Part shown: piece by piece, positions 35,206-36,759 of the stretch
How positions within the stretch are numbered: the first letter of the stretch is position 1
Layout of the letters: every line of letters begins with the position of its first letter
Origin: Desulfobacterium sp.
Lineage (GTDB): Bacteria; Desulfobacterota; Desulfobacteria; Desulfobacterales; SURF-7
Direction: 5' to 3'
Assembly (NCBI GenBank): GCA_013824585.1
Contig: PNOB01000003.1
Span: 1-36,759 of the forward strand
DNA length: 36,759 nucleotides
Notes under the pieces: generated by a model
What the model saw: only the letters and a program-made list of their open reading frames with translations
Database searches by the model: none
Told to the model about the DNA's origin: nothing
Position numbers and translations under genes: made by a program

Positions 35206-35958
35206 TCAACCTTTTTTCCCACGTGAACATTCTTCTGTCAATGGTATAATGTCAAGGTTGCCCCAAAGCCCGATAATGTCATCGATGATTGCAACAGCAC
35301 CGAGAATTCCATTAATCTTTCCGGCTTCCTGTACGGCAGTTTTAATATCTGCTTTGGATTTGATTCGGTTTCCGATTGCTGTTGCCGCTGCATCTGCAAG
35401 ACTGCAAGAATGGGAGATAATGCATACTGCATCTGATTTGCCGAAACTGAGAGAATGACCGATTGTACCGGAGGATGTACAAATTGAAAGGGGACGGTTT
35501 TCTGGAATCAGACGCAGACCGAGTTTCATACTCAAAGGCGATTTGCCGGCATAGATACCTATGGTAACAGGTTCATTCAACTTCATAAAGACATCTCCAC
35601 CGTTTTCGACCACAACCTCCTCTGAATGTTCAAGCAGATCCTTACCCACAAACTCTGCGATAGCTCCAGCAACAGCGGCCATGGGGCCGACACCGGCCAG
35701 ATTGCCGGCTTTGATCATTTCATTGATAATCAGTGGTGCAGGACTCTCTATGTTCCATGGAACCAGTGATGTCGCAAAGCTGGGGTTTCTCTGTATAAAG
35801 GCTTCAATATATCCTCGAAACTTAAAAACACTTTCCCGTGCCATATCAAACAGATTTTTGTCTGCTTGAACCGCGATATCAGTCTCTTTCACCATAACCG
35901 TGAAAGATACCAGGTTTTTTCTGTTCATGAATTTTCGGTATTCTTCATCACGGTTCAT
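35206..35958 (-). CDS. UPF0280 family protein (ApbE-like)
   Basis: A 250-residue protein of the UPF0280 family, distantly related to the flavin transferase ApbE. It has NLAGVGPMAAVAGAIAEFVG, VVENGGDVFMKL, and SSGTIGHSLSFGKSDAVCIIS, all family-typical. UPF0280 proteins occur mainly in methanogens and sulfate-reducing or other anaerobic bacteria and have no settled function. It lies 26 bases after the dGTPase-like gene and 94 bases before mutS, in the same direction. No good ribosome site precedes the ATG. Confidence 0.88.
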   Translation of the reverse strand: MNRDEEYRKFMNRKNLVSFTVMVKETDIAVQADKNLFDMARESVFKFRGYIEAFIQRNPSFATSLVPWNIESPAPLIINEMIKAGNLAGVGPMAAVAGAIAEFVGKDLLEHSEEVVVENGGDVFMKLNEPVTIGIYAGKSPLSMKLGLRLIPENRPLSICTSSGTIGHSLSFGKSDAVCIISHSCSLADAAATAIGNRIKSKADIKTAVQEAGKINGILGAVAIIDDIIGLWGNLDIIPLTEECSRGKKG

Positions 35959-35984
35959 TGGATAAGGAGACCTTTAAAAAAAAA

Positions 35985-36759
35985 TTATAAGGTGTAGACT
36001 AATTTTGATCTCATTTTTTCCGGACATAATTCGATAAAATACCGATCGGTCATACCGGCAACAAAATCCCTTACAATTTCAGGATGGGAGTTTTGTTCAA
36101 AATATGAATCTGACATATCTTCAAGGAAGTTTGAATAGATACGTGAGGATCGGTTTTTCTTAGAAAGATCTTCCAGAGATGTTTCAAATAAATATTGAAA
36201 CATCTCCTCAATTTTTTTCGAATTTTTTTTAATACGTTGATTCAGGTAGATGTGTTTATAATTAAATGCTTTCAGGGATTGCAATGCATTTGAGATTTCA
36301 GGACTGAACGCAATATAGGGATTCCCATAACTGGTTGCGATCAAGTCGGTCACCAGTTTGTAAACAATGGTTCCATTTGTTTCCCCCAGCAAAGCAACAG
36401 AATTTTTTGGCAGGTCGCAACGTGTAATCAATCCAAGCCGTATTCCGTCCTCTATATCCCGCCCGATATAGGAGATTGTATCCGCCATTCTGACAACACA
36501 TCCTTCCAATGTCATGGGGATAACGGTTTGTAATGATCCTGATGTCATTTCTGTAATGTTTTGATCAAGGATTTCAAATGACCTGTTTTTTTCAGGTTCA
36601 AGTCTTTGTGTGTGGGTTTCGCCATCATGGCAAAGAATTCCATCCAGCGTCTGGAGGCATAAGTTCCATCCGCGTCCTTTTTTTTCAAGCTGGTCAAGAA
36701 ACCGGATGCTCTGAACATTGTGGCGGAAATTTCCGATTCCTGCGGTTTTGCAAAGTCCG
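35985..36759 (-). CDS. dGTPase-like HD-domain dNTP triphosphohydrolase, C-terminal part (cut by window edge)
   Basis: The track lists only the part from ATG 36548, but the frame is open to the right edge and continues the protein: GIGNFRHNVQSIRFLDQL and LCLQTLDGILCHDGE. These match the middle of dGTPase-type enzymes (HNxQS; TLxGI), and VVRMADTISYIGRDIEDGI supplies the late metal-binding aspartate of the HD motif. The early H and HD residues lie beyond the window. Such enzymes split dNTPs into nucleosides and triphosphate and adjust dNTP pools. About 257 residues are visible. Confidence 0.88.
   Translation of the reverse strand, partial: GLCKTAGIGNFRHNVQSIRFLDQLEKKGRGWNLCLQTLDGILCHDGETHTQRLEPEKNRSFEILDQNITEMTSGSLQTVIPMTLEGCVVRMADTISYIGRDIEDGIRLGLITRCDLPKNSVALLGETNGTIVYKLVTDLIATSYGNPYIAFSPEISNALQSLKAFNYKHIYLNQRIKKNSKKIEEMFQYLFETSLEDLSKKNRSSRIYSNFLEDMSDSYFEQNSHPEIVRDFVAGMTDRYFIELCPEKMRSKLVYTL

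Noticed and set aside
1-36759. CRISPR arrays, tRNA or rRNA genes, complete insertion sequences
   Set aside because: No regularly spaced repeats, cloverleaf-like or rRNA sequences, and no transposase-like frames were seen by reading; small structured RNAs cannot be excluded without a covariance search.

Overview
The window looks like chromosomal DNA of an anaerobic, Gram-negative Desulfobacterota-type (deltaproteobacterial) organism. Protein style supports this: a PaaK + tandem-ACT pair, a UPF0280 protein, a rng gene upstream of yajC-secD-secF, and an envelope set of LptE, a CpoB/YbgF-like protein and lipoproteins. This is inferred from family knowledge; no species can be named from sequence alone.

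Left part (1-10.8 kb) is accessory-like. It opens with the N-terminal part of an SNF2-type helicase (minus strand, running off the edge) of a kind often found in DNA-modification/defence clusters. Next is a TetR-regulated redox module: TetR, a damaged flavodoxin/ferredoxin gene, a 33-codon ORF, a double-flavodoxin oxidoreductase and a NAPE-PLD-like metallo-beta-lactamase lipoprotein. Two near-identical 18-bp palindromes, one at the tetR promoter and one before the next gene, look like the TetR operators. Then come a PAS/HD-GYP phosphodiesterase, a DmeF-like cation exporter, a large lipoprotein with a MopE-type metal-binding motif, and an AAA/DUF4143 ATPase preceded by a near-perfect inverted repeat.

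The middle (10.9-24.4 kb, all minus strand) is a long gene train: rng, yajC-secD-secF (Sec translocon accessory complex), a CpoB-like TPR lipoprotein, dprA, topA, and then a set matching OleB, OleC and OleD of long-chain olefin (beta-lactone) biosynthesis. A membrane-anchored coiled-coil protein of unknown function sits between oleB and oleC. No OleA is present in the window, and the OleC ATP-binding loop departs from consensus. This cluster is the most interesting part of the window.

The right part is mostly housekeeping: leuS-lptE on the plus strand (divergent from rng, with back-to-back sigma70-like promoters), convergent with rpsT. Further minus-strand genes are mutS, an AMIN/amidase_3 cell-wall amidase coupled to it by an ATGA overlap, an enoyl-CoA hydratase, a phenylacetate-CoA ligase and a tandem ACT protein, preceded upstream by a UPF0280 protein and a dGTPase-like HD hydrolase cut by the right edge. 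Non-ATG starts are frequent (GTG: topA, oleC, MBL; TTG: secD, yajC, rpsT). No tRNA, rRNA, CRISPR array or complete insertion sequence was seen.
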